Source: Monomorium pharaonis (taxonomy: Eukaryota > Arthropoda > Insecta > Hymenoptera > Formicidae). From it: a stretch of DNA of 64,000 bases. Of the stretch, positions 54,358-64,000 are shown in pieces (position 1 is the first letter of the stretch; each line of letters opens with the position of its first letter). The notes under the pieces were generated by a model. That model had not been told where the DNA came from, ran no database searches, and worked only from the letters and a program-made list of their open reading frames with translations. Location: positions 17,355,047 to 17,419,046 of the forward strand of contig NC_050471.1 in the NCBI RefSeq assembly GCF_013373865.1, in the 5' to 3' direction. The translations under genes were made by a program, and so were the position numbers.

Positions 54358-56423
54358 CGTCAGTGAACCTAGCACCCCTAATGCTAAAAATAATTCGAAA
54401 ATACCGCATAATTTTCTGCCCTAGTCCCACATTTTTTGCTTTTACCCATTCACAGGAAATTAAAACCAAAAGTGGAGGTACTAAGTTCACGTGACGGTAT
54501 CACCCCCACTAATAAAAAAAAGCGTAAAAAAACAGATATGTAGAATTTTCTGCTCATTTCCTGCTTTAAGAAACCGTAAAGAGATATCAAAAATATCGAA
54601 CGGTTATCGAAGTACCGGTACTTAGAACCAGTACAGCAATAATATAAGAGAAAATGGTTAAAAATAAGGAGCTAACAATGCCACCCCCACCTTAACAATT
54701 GAGTTGCAAAAGTTAAATATTGAGCAAAAAATTCGGGACTTGAATATCTTAAGAGCAGATAAATAGACGATTATTTTGATGCCATAGTTGATGCAGCAGT
54801 TAATTTTTTAAGGGTACTTTACTGTTGTATTTTTGTGAATTTTAAAGCTTTTTAAAGATATTATGCAAGTTAAACATTTAAAAATTGTGTATTTTATGAG
54901 TATTTGATAAAGGAATACTTCATAAGTTGTTGTGGCATTGTTAGCTTCTTTTCTTTTACCATTTTCTCTTATATCCTTGCTGTACGATTGTTTTGAGCCG
55001 GTACTTTGATAATCGTTCAATATTTTTAATATCTATTTACAGTTTCTTAAAGCAGAAAACGAGCAGAAAATTTTGGTATTATTTATTTTTTGTTTACGGT
55101 TTTTTTTTTTTATTACGTGAACTTAGCACCCCCACTTTTGGTTTTAACCCATTTCGGACCAAAATGCTACTTTTTTTTTTAACTTTCAACGCTTTATCTT
55201 TTGATGTAATCAATCTAGTAAAAATTGTTTATACCATTTTCGAACGCAAAAAGCCTTCTCTTTCAGATGCCGTCGTCAAAATTGACCTACGAAGTTTTTG
55301 AAAAAAGTTACAGCTTATTTTTTCGAAAAAGAACCGATTTTTTGGTAAATTTTTTTTAACCCATATTTTGAGTTCAAAAACAAGTGACCAGAACATCTCT
55401 ACTATGATAGAAAGTGTTATCTGTATTTGCTTTACAAGACCTCATCGCAAATTTTTCGAAAATTCAATATAGCAACTTCAATATGGCGGCTCAAAGTTCA
55501 GCAAATTTAAAAAAATTAATATTTCTTATATTTTTTCATGGTGATCTCTAAATATCATCTAAAACCGACTAGAATTCATCAACACCACATATAAAATGTT
55601 TGAAAATTATAAATATTCCGATATTATTGTCAAATCATTGTCAGTAAGAATCTGTGATCTTTGATGCAGAGACACTACCGTCGGCATTAGCATCACCCAA
55701 GTTACACCGTGGAGGTTGCTCGGATTTGTATCTCTTGTGTGTGTAATGTGTGTGTGTGTGTGTGTGCGTGTGCGTGCTTGTGTGTATCTGTCTGTGTACA
55801 CCATGAAAAGAGATCACCATGAAAAGATCTAATAAATATTGATTTTTTGAAATTTACTGAACTTTGAGCCGCCATATTAAAGTCACCATATTGAATTTTT
55901 GAAAAAATCGCGATGAGGTCTTTTAAAGCAGATACAAACACTTTCTACCATGGTAGAGATATTCTGACCACTTATTTTCAAATTCAAAATATGGGATTTT
56001 TGAAAAAAATTTACAAAAAAATCCGCTCTTTTTCAAAAAAATAAGCTGTAACTTTTTTCAAAAACTTCGTAAGTCAATTTTGACTACGACATCTAAAAAA
56101 AGAGGCTTTTTGTATCCAAAAATGGTATTCAAAAAAATTTTACTAGGTTGATTACATCAGAAGATAGAGCGTTGAAAGTTGAGAAGAAAATGGCATTTTG
56201 GTCCGAAATGGGTTAATTTCCTGCAAACGGGTGGGAGCAAAAAATTCAAAACTAGGACAGAAAATTAGCAGATTTTTAGCAGAAAATTATTAACTTTTTG
56301 ACAATTCTAATACATTTATATGCAGAATAATCAAATAATCATATTATGTAAAAAAATTAATTAATGCGGTATTTCCAAACTTGTTTTAGTGGTGGGGGTG
56401 CTAGGTTTACTCACGTTACAAAT
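54358..56423. repeat. Large compound inverted repeat
   Basis: GTTACAAATTAACGTCAGTG plus AACCTAGCACCCC on the left is matched by AGGTTTACTCACGTTACAAA on the right. Two smaller inverted repeats lie inside: 54460-55150 (folding at about 54800) and 55110-56220 (folding at about 55670). They share CTTAGCACCCCCACTTTTGG and AACCCATTTCGGACCAAAAT. The centre of the second has a TG run and a 36-codon open stretch with GDANADGSVSASK. No transposase was found. Confidence 0.7.
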
Positions 56424-56552
56424 TGAATAGTAATATCACTATATTAAATAACTAATTTTAAACAATAACGTTACCAAATATCTATTATTTTACTCCTCTT
56501 GTATAATAAATATGAAAAAAATATGCATAAAAAGTAACAGCTGACTTTGACC

Positions 56553-57827
56553 TTAACCCATTACTTCCCAAGCGGACATTTTATAGTCGATTGGTTTTCG
56601 GCTCAGAAAAGTGATGAGATCACATGAAAACTTAAAACAAAATATGCTCTTCTACGTAAAAAGAGTTGCTCTTTCAGATTCCGGGGTCAAAATTTCAAAA
56701 TTTTTTATTGGAAATTAAATATGACGGCTCAAAGTTAATATGAATTTTTTCATCGACTATTGACTTTTTATAGTAGAAAACTTCGAAAAATTTTGTCCAT
56801 GACTGTTGTAAACGATTGAAGTGACGGAGTTTGCCTCTTTAAAGTATAAACTATGATTATTAATTGATTTTTTTAAGTAGTTCAAGTAGTTCAAGATGGT
56901 GGATGCAGTATGGCGTCCAAATACATAGAAATCATATTTTATTGCGATATATGTGTGTGAATAGTCATTTCTCACATTTTCGAGGTCGCTGAGTACGAAT
57001 CTTTGGTCAATTAGTCATTTTTCAAAATGGGGGATACAATATGGCGTCAGAATACACGAAAATTAGATTTTGTTGCGAACTATGTGTATCATATTACATC
57101 CGCCTTTCGAAAGATATAAATCAAACTCAAGATTCGTATTCAGCGACCTCAAAAACATATACAATCAGTACCCACGCACATAGTTCACAGTAAAATATGA
57201 TTTTCGTGTATTCTGACGCCATATTGTATTCGCTATTTTGGAAAATAAAAAACAGACCCAAAATTTGTTCTCAGCGGTCTCACAAATACATAAAATAAGT
57301 ACTCGGAGGCATAGTTTTTAATAAAGTATGATTTTTACGGCATATTGTATCCGCCATTTTGAAAAATGAGTAATTGACTAAAGATTCGTACTCAGCGACC
57401 TCGAAAATATGAGAAATGACTATTCGCACACATATATCGCAATAAAATATGATTTCCATGTATTTGGACGCCATACTGCATCCACTATCTTGAACTACTT
57501 AAACTACTTAAAAAAATTAATTAATAATCATAGTTTATACTTTAAAGAGGCAAACTCCGTCACTTCAATCGTTTACAACATGGACAAAATTTTTCGATGT
57601 TTTCTACTATAAAAAGTCAATAGTCGATGAAAAAATTTATATCAACTTTGAGCCGGCATATTTAATTTCCAATAAAAAATTTTAAAATTTTGACCCCGAA
57701 ATCTGAAAGAGCAACTCTTTTTACGTAGAAGAGCATATTTTGTTTTAAGTTTTCATGTGATCTCATCACTTTTCTGAGCCGAAAACCAATCGACTATAAA
57801 ATGTCCGTTTGGGAAGTAATGGGTTAA
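56553..57827. repeat. 1.27-kb palindrome
   Basis: TTAACCCATTACTTCCCAAG at the left end is matched by CTTGGGAAGTAATGGGTTAA-like sequence (in complement) at the right. The arms stay closely complementary for over 400 bp and, more diverged, to the centre at about 57190. Both ends contain AACCCATT, like the element at 55110-56220. The paired open frames starting MRNDYSHTYIAIKYDF on both strands come from the two arms. Confidence 0.8.
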
Positions 57828-57987
57828 CATATTATACAGATGAAAATACTGATCAACTTTTCCTTATAAATTAATCCGCGGTAAAGTTTTTGATATTTTA
57901 ATTTTGATATTGTAAAAAGTTTTAAAATATTAATTTTTATATAAATTAATAAACACTTTTTATAACTTTAACCTTTACATATGTCAT

Positions 57988-59886
57988 TGTTACGTCCGGC
58001 AGACTCCACGAGTTCTCTTTGTCAGAGAAACAAATAAGATTACAAAAGAAATTCCGTTTCAACGGTCTCCGATAATTTTTTATGCGTCTAGGATTAGTCT
58101 GTTAGAAACGTGACGACAAACATGAATGGATGAAACGACCAAGTTGATAATTTTAACTCCTTTTGAATATTGAGTCAACAAACAATAAATTCTGAAGGCA
58201 GAAATACAAAAACAAACTCAGGTTCGAAGCAAGGTTTCACGTTTTCTCACAAAAAAATGACCAATAAAAAATTTAAACATTAGCAAAAAATAAATAACCG
58301 TTTCCTTCATCTACAAACTATACCGTAGCACATCTAGCACGATAAAGAATTATTTAAACCCAAAGGGAAGATAACTTACGCGAGCGGATCCCTTCGATAA
58401 AATTAAAGGAATGTGGGAAGAAACAGAGAAACTTTCGACTCAACATACGATTGGTCAAAAAGGAAAAACTATTTCTTCAATAAGAAAACTTAGAATTCAC
58501 CCACACAATCCTGAAAGTCCTACCAATTAGAATATTCAAACCACCTACATATGGATCCTCCCTCTGTAAGACTCCGTGTATATAAAAGAAGCACGGTGGT
58601 GCCTCGCTGCGCATACACTTGGCGCGAGGCACTACCGTGCCTCTTGATACCAAATCTTGAAGAGCAGCAGTTAGTTACCAAACAGTTACCCAGTTAGTGA
58701 GTCAATTAGTGAGTTAAAGAATATAATCATGTAAAATCAGTGCGCGAATAAACTTTAGTGCCGTTCTATCCGGTCAAGAAATTCCTTCAATTCCGACAGA
58801 TTTGTTCGAGAACCAGTAATGAATAAATTCCACAATTTCTTTTGTTTTTAGGTTACTCATCTACTCCCTTCCGTTTTAATTCTTTAAGACACGCTCTTAT
58901 TATTTATAAATAATTCCTTCTTAGAGTTTAACCGGCGAGCTCGCGCACTACTCGACGCTGTCTACTCTGAGTACTTGGATTCTTTAAGAATACCTCCACC
59001 GGCATCTCAAAATCTTGAGGAATTCCAGCGCGATCCTCAAGATATCCTTACACCATCTCACAATCTTGAGGAACCCCCGTGCGATCCTCAAGATATCCTT
59101 ACACCATCTCACAATCTTGAGGAACCCCCGCGTGATCCTCGAGACGTCCTCACTCCTTCTGCCTCTTCAATTTATTCCTCGATCAGTTCCCTAAAACCCG
59201 AAAATGTTCCACCTCCACGCTATTCTTTATCCTTTTACGACTTCAAGCATCTGTTTTCCCCATGTAACCATTTAGTAAACCCTTCGACTAGTTCTTTGCT
59301 CCGCGTTTACCGTTCTAACTATAAAACTAAAAAACAAAAATCTTTTTGTTTCCCTTTCTCCGCCGACCACATACTTATATAATATTTGTAGAACTATATA
59401 CATACTCACTATGCATTTTAAATTCGATTATATCACCGTTATTACAAAATTGTCAAATCACGACTTCAGCGCTTATTTGTATTTTCTTTATTTTTTTATT
59501 TTGTTATTAGAATAAATGTTTTTGTTAATTTTATGTAAAACTTCATCATTTATTTAAGTTTTTACGGCGTCCCCTCTCCCTGAAATATCCTGAACCAAAG
59601 ATAGCACTTAATCCGATCCCGAGTTAAAGCGATTTAATTCGTTGACACAAAACTTGGACCGATAGACGCATGACTTGAAAACGGGTTATAACGAGCTTAC
59701 CGACACGCTGACCCACATTTTTCAGTCACAAAAAATATGTTCGACCCGAGGCATCTACCCTCTCTTAATTCGTGTGCCTATGGGAATTCTACGTTTTGTT
59801 ACGTCCTTCCCTGCCTTACCTGTTCTCCTTGAAATATCCTCCCGACCAAATAAATAGAGTTAAATCTCCTAAGGCTGGACGTAACA
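57988..59886 (+). mobile_element. LTR-type element or solo LTR, 1.9 kb, TCAT target site
   Basis: TCAT lies before (57984-57987) and after (59887-59890). The element starts TGTTACGTCCGGCAGACT and ends CTGGACGTAACA, a TG...CA pair with inverted TGTTACGTCC ends. TGTATATAAAAGAAGC (about 58576) is a TATA-type promoter, a G/C hairpin follows, and AATAAAC at 58747 is a likely polyadenylation signal. No gag or pol domain is present. A 4-bp duplication fits a Gypsy-type LTR, though 1.1 kb after the polyadenylation signal is unusually long for U5. Confidence 0.65.
58975..59382 (+). CDS. Open frame with 17-residue repeats inside LTR-type element
   Basis: A 135-codon frame begins MDSLRIPPPASQNLEE and has three copies of a 17-residue unit of the type NLEEPPCDPQDILTPSH (51-bp repeats at 59011-59163). 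After them comes a serine-rich tail. No domain was recognised, there is no counterpart elsewhere in the window, and it may not be translated. Confidence 0.3.
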   Translation: MDSLRIPPPASQNLEEFQRDPQDILTPSHNLEEPPCDPQDILTPSHNLEEPPRDPRDVLTPSASSIYSSISSLKPENVPPPRYSLSFYDFKHLFSPCNHLVNPSTSSLLRVYRSNYKTKKQKSFCFPFSADHILI

Positions 59887-59890
59887 TCAT

Positions 59891-60530
59891 TAAAGTCATA
59901 GTTTTTAGTAACATATAATAGATTTTAGTCGGTTATTATTGATTGTTAAAAAGTTATTACCAAAAATTTAGTTAAGAAATATTTGTTCAAGAAAGAAGTT
60001 TGGTCTATAATTGTATCGTTCCACATGAGTCTTCAACTTTCCACGCAAAACGAGATCCATCCTTACTCACCTCAATACTTACGCCCAAAACAACAGTTGC
60101 TCTGTTCCACATGGGTTTTTGACTTTCCACGCAAAGATTTATTTCAACCCCCCCCCTCCGCCCTTTCCATACTTGTAGTTCAAAACCACAATAGTTGTTC
60201 TGTTCCACATATGGAGTACTGTTTTAAGAGTATATGTAAAAAACTGACTACTATCAGTTAATTTATAAGGAACAGTTAAGCAATACTTTCATCTGCTTCT
60301 AACATATATGAAGATATACATAACATATATTAAGATTATCGGAGCTATGTTATTGCTTTTTATGCATATTTACTAATATATGTAAATATTGTATCAAATT
60401 GGTTGCAAAAAATAATCTAGCCAGTAATCGTTATTTTTTAACATTTAATTATTTTTTTTACATAATATGATTATCTGATTATTCTGCATATAAATGTATT
60501 AAAATTGTCAAAAAGTTAATAATTTATAAC
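59891..60530. other. Spacer with core fragments
   Basis: GTTCCACATGGGTTTTTGAC and TTTCCACGCAAAG (about 60107-60138), and a related string at 60018-60050, are fragments of the motif-array core. A C run lies at 60150-60160. No gene was recognised. Confidence 0.45.
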
Positions 60531-60660
60531 AGTATATTACGATACAAGTGCGGAAGATTGGCTATTGCCCACGAGTGGGTGGACACATGAGCTGAAGGCG
60601 ACTGCGACCACCCGCACGAGTGAACAATAGCCAATCCGCACGTTTATCGTATACTATTTT
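60531..60660. repeat. Inverted repeat around ACAAGTGCGG
   Basis: TTACGATACAAGTGCGGAAG, then GATTGGCTATTGCCC, is matched by GTGAACAATAGCCAATCCGC and ACGTTTATCGTATA, giving arms of about 50 bp. It is non-coding. Confidence 0.6.
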
Positions 60661-60795
60661 ATATTACAAGTGCGTATGAAAGTGCGTGGAAGTAGGGGCC
60701 TAAGGGGGGTCCAGAGAGCGAAGCTCCCTAATTGGAGTCCAGGGGACAAAGCCCCCTGATCAGGGGGATGCGGGGGGGCAAAGCCCCCCGCCACT
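60661..60795. repeat. Series of G/C hairpins
   Basis: Three successive potential stems: GGGGTCCAGAGAGCGAAGCT, CCAGGGGACAAAGCCCCCTG and GCGGGGGGGCAAAGCCCCCC. They stand out in AT-rich DNA and resemble ends of larger mobile elements. They may belong with the Crypton on their right, but that is inference. Confidence 0.5.
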
Positions 60796-61995
60796 GGAAA
60801 AAAATATTAAAATTTATTAATATATAAAAAATTTTATTTATATTTGTTTTTACAAAGAATTAACATACAAACAAAAATACAAAGGATTAACAAAAAATTA
60901 TCTATTGTTTTTTAAACATAGAAACATATAACTAAAAAATGATTATCTATTGTTTTTGTAATCATAGAAATATAGAATTTAATATATTTTATATATTTAG
61001 TATATAAATTGTTTTTAACCATAGAAATAAAGATGAAACAAATCAATTTTGTTCTTTTTGTTCAAATGTGTCGGCGCGTGACTACTCGCTCGAGTTGATC
61101 ACGCACGGAGGATATGACATCGGAATCGCCCAGCGCTGAGCGTCGCGAGAAGGAGGTGCGAGAAGGTGAGGAGTGTAAAAATCACTCAAAGAATTAATCA
61201 CTCAGAATTGATCACACAATGATTTAATCTCTTTAATTCATTATAATTTCCATTAATCACAAACAAATCACATGCCAGAATACACTGAAAGGCGCGAGAT
61301 AGCGGGGCGCAGAACGGAGATTTTGAGCCCTCGAGTAATTGCGATGGATCGGCGCGACGGAAATCTTGAAGAGTGTGGTATTCACACACTGCCGGAGCGG
61401 ATATCTTGAACGCGAATGACGAGGATTTCGCGGATCGCAAGAGGGTATCGCGACCGCGAGCCACCTACGTACGTCACACCAATATTGAATGATCGAATAA
61501 TCACAGTAATTAGCTCCAATCGGAAGCGGTCCGCACGCAATGTAGCAGGCGTTCGACCGGCAGAAAGTTCACGAGTTCACCGAGAACCAATACGTTATAC
61601 GTGTCGCGAAAATAAGAGAAAGAATGAATTACGCATGTGCTCATGAGAGGCAGAAGCGCGCAACTGACTGCGGGCGAATGCTTATGCGAACATTGCGGCG
61701 GACCGGCGGGATCGTAGTACAAGCCCATTGGCTAATCGCGATCAGTCGACAAATTTTCACGTGTCGCACCCGGGAAACGTTGGCTCGAGCGTGCTCAAGA
61801 CACGCGCATCTCGCGTGTCAAGCAACAGCTGATAGCAGCAGCCCGACACCGAAAGCTCGCCCGACACGAGCAATAGAACCGCGAACATTATGTTTACATT
61901 AATAGTAAATAAAACAATTTTTGTTTCTGGTGTATTTGATATTTTCTTCGATATGTTTATATTTTCTTTATTTGAAGTGTTGATATTTATGGCTT
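60796..61995. other. AT-rich stretch, then unexplained GC-rich block
   Basis: 60796-61060 is AT-rich. 61065-61880 is GC-rich with many CGCG and TCGCG strings, and two mid-sized open frames on opposite strands with no domain. TGTCGGCGCG at 61071 and CCGACA at 61847 and 61864 could be LTR-like ends, but no target duplication fits. Confidence 0.35.
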
Positions 61996-63087
61996 TTATG
62001 TGTTTGTTTTGTATATAGCTTTTTGATGTCGATTTTCATAGTTAAAGTTTGTTTCTGAATTTTGTAAAGAACTGGGCTTATTTGTTAGTGAGTGTGTTAT
62101 CTGATTACATATTTTCTTTTTATTATTGAAGGAGTCCTCTATATATCCTTCGGCAACTGTGTTGGATTTCCATTCTCCGTGTCGCTTTAATGTTATTATG
62201 TCAGCCCCAGAATCTGCTAACAACATGGCGGAAGTGCGACGGAAAGTGTGACTTGTGTATGATTGAGCATCTGGTAGTTTTAGATATGATGCTATGATCT
62301 GTGGTATTTTACTAAATTTATTTATTCCAATCGGCAGTTTAGTGCATTGTCCGTTTTGGTAATTTAGAAAAAATCTTGTAGTTTGGACATCTTTTGGTCT
62401 CAAAGTTGCATATTTTTTAAAAATGCTGTAGAATTCTTCGGATATTACAAAGAATCTTGGTTTGTAGTTTTTTGTTTTGGGAATTTTGATTAGCAATATA
62501 GTTTCTTTGTCTTCAATATCGTTAATTCTTATTTCTTCTCTTCTACATGCGCCAGAAATTCCAAAAATCATAGCTACCTGTATATTAAGTATATGTGTAA
62601 ATAATGTATAACATTTTTCGTTGATTATGGAAATTTATTTGTATGTTTGAATTTTAATTTTTACCTTTGTATCCAAATATTTATAGTCAGGAGCTTCATT
62701 AAGAAATTTACTAATTTCTTCTGATGTCAAAACTTTTGATTTTTTAGACTGAAATCTTTGTGATTGCTTTTTTTAAAAATGAGATGACTTTTTGGTAATT
62801 GTTAATATTAATGTTATTGTTAATGTTCAAAGTGGATTTCAGCATTGAGTAAATCACAAAGTGGTTGGCTTGTGAGTGTGTGACATTTCTGTAAGATATG
62901 CTAAGATTGTAGTTTCGGAGAATGATTTAGCTTTATTTTTAGCTTTTCAGTCCATAAATTTGTTATAGGCATTAATATATCTTTCTCTTGATTTTTGTGG
63001 CAAGAGATTTTCGATTGTGCTTTGAGCAGTTTGCACTATCTCTGCCGGTGTGAGTGGGCTATCAGTACTAGTCTCGTTTTGATTCAT
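61996..63087 (-). pseudogene. Crypton tyrosine recombinase, two exons, broken
   Basis: Exon 1 (63087-62665) starts MNQNETSTDSPLTPAEIV and carries a core-binding domain with LLPQKSRERYINAYNKFM and TEMSHTHKPTTLWF. An in-frame TGA follows KFMD where tryptophan is usual, and a frameshift in an A run (about 62777) changes frame before SKKSKVLTSEEI. A GTAAAA donor and CAG acceptor bound an 87-bp intron (62664-62578). Exon 2 (62577-61996) holds the catalytic domain: GACRREEI (first arginine), TSHTFRRTSA (H-x2-R), LKRHGEW and AEGYIED (catalytic tyrosine). Crypton recombinases integrate circular DNA by strand exchange. The catalytic residues are intact, but exon 1 is dead. Confidence 0.8.
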
Positions 63088-63548
63088 GTTGTTTAAAATA
63101 TAATAAAATATATAAATAAAATATATAAATCTCTGCTTAACACGACTGACATTTTATAAAGACTATTGTAAGAGGTTAGCTTTGTGAAGACGCTGAAGTA
63201 TTTCCAAGAACTTCTTTATGTGTACTGAGAGATGGCGTTAAACACAGTGTGCGAAAGAAATTGATAGCATGTTGTTGTGCAAAGTATGCTGAGAGATGGC
63301 GTTAAAATCCGTGCGACAAGTTCCTTTCGGCAGGGGTTAGGATTATTTTCGGCACTGATAACGTCACATTACGTGAGAATATTTCCGTGGTGAAAGTAGC
63401 CTACTGTGTGCGATTGGCTACTTTCGACACAAAAAACTATTTAAAAAAGGGCACTTTGCGACGCACATGTGATATAAAATATTTTTCACACATTATTCTG
63501 GTATATTTTAATATAAAATATAAGACATTGTGAACTATTCAGTTTGGG
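63088..63548. other. Upstream region of Crypton gene
   Basis: GAGAGATGGCGTTAAA occurs twice in direct orientation (about 63227 and 63291), each preceded by a pyrimidine-rich ACTGA/GCTGA. It may be a recombinase or host-factor site, or simply a duplication. No gene was recognised. Confidence 0.35.
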
Positions 63549-63950
63549 AGTAACTCATTTGGACACATTGCAAATGGACACAAAATAATGTACACGGTTC
63601 AAATGGACACGGTTTATTTGAACACAGGAATTTTATATACCGCAAAGTTGTACACCGTACATTTCTATAACCTTCTGTTTAGAGCATCCCTACCAACGAG
63701 ATGGGTGTGGGAAGGGTGCCGAACGCCCCCATTGCACCCGTGTGTGTGTGTATGTGTGTGCGTGCGCGCGCTTGTGTGCGTGCGTGGTCACGGTTACGGT
63801 ATAGAAATGTATGGTGTACAACTTTACGGTGTACAACTTTGCGGTATACAACTTTACGGTGTACAATTTTGTGGTGTACAACTTTAAGATGTAGAATTGT
63901 ACGATGTACATTATTTTATGTCCATTTGCAATGTGTCCACGCACCGGCAG
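63549..63950. mobile_element. Motif-array element, GTACACCGCAAAGTT type
   Basis: The left side GGGAGTAACTCATTTGGAC, GGACACATTGCAAATGG and AATAATGTACACGGTTC matches the start of the array at 32052. The right side has the inverse units GTGTACAACTTTACG up to CATTTGCAATGTGTCC at about 63940. The centre (63690-63790) has a variant core, with a GGGAAGGGTGCCGAACGCCC hairpin and a TG run. It is a shorter cousin of the 32052-40830 element. The window ends 50 bp further on. Confidence 0.65.
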
Positions 63951-64000
63951 AAATGGTGTCCCTCGGAGTCCAGCGCGGCGATCACCCACATACATGAAGC

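Noticed and set aside
55607..55740. Minus-strand peptide GDANADGSVSASK as a host exon
   Set aside because: It sits in the loop of a palindrome, lacks a donor site and meets a stop; it may be part of the repeat.
61065..61880. GC-rich block as a host CpG-island promoter or LTR
   Set aside because: No target duplication and no recognisable exon; left as unexplained.

Overview
The window is nuclear DNA of an animal, almost certainly an insect and probably a hymenopteran such as an ant. That assignment rests on spliced genes with GT/AG introns, very AT-rich spacers, and mariner, pogo-like, Mutator-like, Crypton and APE-type LINE copies; the species itself is inference. Nothing bacterial is present. 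Two host genes can be supported. The first is a DAZAP2 orthologue on the plus strand (coding exons at 12153-12256, 12326-12472 and 15881-16060; its first coding exon was not found). The second is the last coding exon of an unidentified coiled-coil protein on the minus strand (51610-51723). Nearly everything else is mobile or repetitive DNA.

Layout. 1-12150: AT-rich spacer with small inverted-repeat elements and a Mutator-like remnant (7142-8039). 12153-17180: DAZAP2, whose last intron holds a decayed Mutator-like element (12520-15280). 17180-21135: spacer and microsatellites. 21136-25360: a truncated mariner ending in a 0.7 kb palindrome, then several elements with CCCA...TGGG ends. 26217-27463: an internally deleted pogo-like transposon. 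27850-31690: palindromic-word repeats, MITEs and a 5S-derived fragment. 31825-41170: a concentric nest in which an LTR lies in a LINE, the LINE in a MITE, the MITE in a CCCA-ended element, that in a motif-array element, and that in a second motif-array element. Target duplications are visible at most levels. 41238-46526: more motif-array elements around a 2 kb LTR-like block. 46851-49290: a second copy of the outer host repeat, a tRNA-like sequence and a 71-bp tandem array. 50489-57827: a run of large inverted repeats and a 211-bp tandem repeat. 57988-59886: an LTR-like element. 60531-63087: GC-rich hairpins and a broken Crypton recombinase gene. 63549-63950: another motif-array element.

Two repeat classes look least described. 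(1) Elements made of inverted arrays of a degenerate 15-16 bp motif around a shared core, which holds a (CA)n run and a G/C hairpin; two have direct-repeat flanks of 8-10 bp. (2) Elements with CCCA/TGGG ends whose interiors repeat a family-specific self-complementary word. No gene cooperation can be read from the window beyond the host genes carrying transposons in and around their introns. All coordinates and alignments were made by eye.
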